From: Azorhizobium doebereinerae UFLA1-100
GTDB taxonomy: Bacteria; Pseudomonadota; Alphaproteobacteria; Rhizobiales; Xanthobacteraceae
DNA: 64,000 bases
Assembly: GCF_000473085.1 (NCBI RefSeq)
Contig: NZ_AXBA01000003.1
Span: 89,199 to 153,198, forward strand
Direction of reading: 5' to 3'
The notes below the pieces were generated by a model. It worked only from the letters and a program-made list of their open reading frames with translations, had not been told where the DNA came from and made no database searches. Positions 62,870 through 64,000 of the stretch are shown one piece after another. How positions within the stretch are numbered: position 1 is the first letter of the stretch; each line of letters opens with the position of its first letter. A program made the translations under genes and the position numbers.

Positions 62870-63948
62870 CCCATTGGCTGACCAAGGCTGCCACGGCCCT
62901 CGCTCTGGCGCTGCCCGCCGCCGCGCTGCCGACCTTCGCGATGGCCCTGGACGGGCCGGAGCTGTTCCCCGGCGAGGCCGCGCTCTACGAGCAGGCGAAG
63001 AAGGAAGGCATGGTCGTCTCCTTCGACACCGGCCCCACCTGGGCCAATTGGGGCGAGCAGTTCAAGGCGTTCCAGAAGCGCTATCCCGGCGTCGAGATCG
63101 TCTATAACGACATCGGCTCGGCCCAGACGGTGGTGGCGCTCGACAAGTCGCGCAACCGCCCGCAGGCGGACACCGCCTATTATTTCGCCGGCTCGGCGCT
63201 GGACGCCGCCGCCAAGGACGTGGTGGCGCCCTTCCAGCCGATGAACTTCGACAAGCTGGTGCCCGAGTTCAAGCAGGCGGACGGCAAGTGGTTCACCATC
63301 CACACGCTGAGCCCGGCGCTGCTGGTGAACACCAACCTGGTCAAGACCCCGCCCAAGAGCTGGGCCGACCTGCTGAAGAGCGAATACAAGAACACGGTGG
63401 TCTATCTCGACCCGCGCTCCACCGGCCAGGGCCAGGTGGTGGCCATCGCCGCCGCTTATGCCAACGGCGGCAGCATCGACAATGTGAAGCCGGGCATCGA
63501 CTATCTGGAAAAGCTGCACAAGGCCGGCAACGTGCTGCGCACGGTGGGCACCACGCCCTATGCGCAGTTCCTCAAGGGCGAGATCCCGATCCTCATCGGC
63601 TATGAGAATGACGGCCTCAAGGCCAAGTACAAGGACGGCATGGGCGATGCCGTCGCCGTGGTCATCCCCGCCGAGGGCACGGTCGCGGCGCCCTATGCCA
63701 TCAGCCTGGTGAAGGGCGGGCCGAACCCCAATGCGGGCAAGCTGTGGCTCAACTTCATCATGAGCGCCGACGGCCAGGCCCGTTTCGCCGAGGGCTATGT
63801 GCGCCCTTCGGTGCCCGGCGTGCCGCTGCCGGCGTCCGTCGCCGCCCAGATGCCCGCCATCAAGGCCATTCCGCTGGACGTCGCGAAGGCCAGCGCCAAG
63901 AAGGCCGAGATCGACCAGCTCTGGGCCAAGCAGGTGCTCGGCAATTGA
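62866..63948 (+). CDS. ABC transporter solute-binding protein (PhnS/PotD/AfuA-like)
   Basis: A 360-residue periplasmic binding protein. The signal peptide ends at TFAMALDGP near residue 28. Mature features are LYEQAKKEGMVVSFDTGPTW (about 40), FKAFQKRYPGVEIVYND (about 66), KTPPKSWADLLKSEYKNTVV (about 163) and GYENDGLKAKYKDGMGDAVA (about 245). Relatives bind phosphonates, iron(III), polyamines or sugar phosphates. A DeoR regulator and LOG-like neighbour hint at a phosphorylated or nucleotide-like ligand, but this is only inference. AGGAAG precedes ATG 62866. Confidence 0.86.
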   Translation: MTHWLTKAATALALALPAAALPTFAMALDGPELFPGEAALYEQAKKEGMVVSFDTGPTWANWGEQFKAFQKRYPGVEIVYNDIGSAQTVVALDKSRNRPQADTAYYFAGSALDAAAKDVVAPFQPMNFDKLVPEFKQADGKWFTIHTLSPALLVNTNLVKTPPKSWADLLKSEYKNTVVYLDPRSTGQGQVVAIAAAYANGGSIDNVKPGIDYLEKLHKAGNVLRTVGTTPYAQFLKGEIPILIGYENDGLKAKYKDGMGDAVAVVIPAEGTVAAPYAISLVKGGPNPNAGKLWLNFIMSADGQARFAEGYVRPSVPGVPLPASVAAQMPAIKAIPLDVAKASAKKAEIDQLWAKQVLGN

Positions 63949-63976
63949 GCGGGTGCGCAGCCTGAGCGCGGTAAAG

Positions 63977-64000
63977 CCCTCTCCCGCTTGCGGGGGAGGG
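63977..64000. repeat. CCCTCTCCCGC dyad element at window edge
   Basis: CCCTCTCCCGC-TT-GCGGGGGAGGG forms a strong hairpin 28 bp after the binding-protein stop and runs into the window edge. Elements with this core are often found repeated between genes in GC-rich alphaproteobacteria and can act as terminators. It may be cut off here. Confidence 0.55.

Noticed and set aside
61033..63948. Naming the last importer as a 2-aminoethylphosphonate system
   Set aside because: The similarity pattern is compatible, but no phosphonate catabolic gene is visible, and iron or polyamine systems look alike.

Overview
The window is a GC-rich, densely packed stretch of bacterial chromosome. Short intergenic gaps, 4-bp ATGA/GTGA overlaps inside operons, many solute-binding-protein ABC importers, LysR/GntR/IclR regulators and a sigma-54 circuit suggest a metabolically versatile alphaproteobacterium, probably Hyphomicrobiales (Rhizobiales), possibly Xanthobacteraceae. 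The taxonomic call is inference from gene content; there is no rRNA or tRNA to anchor it. No CRISPR array, prophage or insertion sequence was seen.

Layout. (1) 1-5.6 kb: a MerR-family metal regulator, then a cobalamin riboswitch driving a vitamin B12 uptake operon (TonB receptor, periplasmic binding protein, FecCD permease, ATPase). (2) 5.6-16.1 kb: a LysR gene divergent from an amidase, then a GntR gene divergent from an operon with a class II aldolase, a dipeptide/oligopeptide ABC importer with a fused double ATPase, and a histone-deacetylase-like acetylpolyamine amidohydrolase. (3) 16.1-25.6 kb, minus strand: a tandem glycine riboswitch leads a seven-gene operon with a second peptide importer, an M81 (MlrC-type) metallopeptidase and two M20 amidohydrolases, one hippurate-hydrolase-like. 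(4) 25.8-34 kb, minus strand: BMP-type nucleoside-like ABC importer, a cyanuric acid hydrolase/barbiturase-family ring-opening amidohydrolase and an amidase, with an IclR gene just upstream. (5) 34.1-39.7 kb, minus strand: a second ring-opening amidohydrolase translationally coupled to a flavin monooxygenase, a VOC metalloprotein and an SsuABC-like importer. (6) 39.8-47.9 kb: LysR gene divergent from a spermidine/putrescine-like importer whose second permease is broken by a perfect 257-bp tandem duplication, a divergent transthyretin/5-hydroxyisourate-hydrolase-like gene, an amidase and a GntR gene. (7) 47.9-52.4 kb: DAO-family oxidase, polar amino-acid ABC importer and a divergent XRE-cupin regulator. 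(8) 52.4-57.5 kb: a rubredoxin-oxidoreductase fusion, an acyl-CoA-dehydrogenase-like flavoprotein and an OsmC protein behind a textbook -24/-12 promoter, with a GAF/AAA+ sigma-54 activator just upstream. (9) 57.8-64 kb: a frameshifted peroxiredoxin, a DsbA-like protein, a small coiled-coil protein, then a DeoR regulator, a LOG-like protein and a further ABC importer, linked by a shared operator-like motif.

The common theme is import of small nitrogenous organics followed by hydrolysis of C-N bonds. Eight ABC systems and about ten amide-bond hydrolases lie in 64 kb. The least described parts are the two unlike operons built around the rare ring-opening amidohydrolase family, the glycine-riboswitch-controlled peptide/amide operon, and the sigma-54 redox operon. 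In most importer operons led by the binding-protein gene, a GC-rich hairpin directly follows that gene, which would favour its expression over the membrane components.
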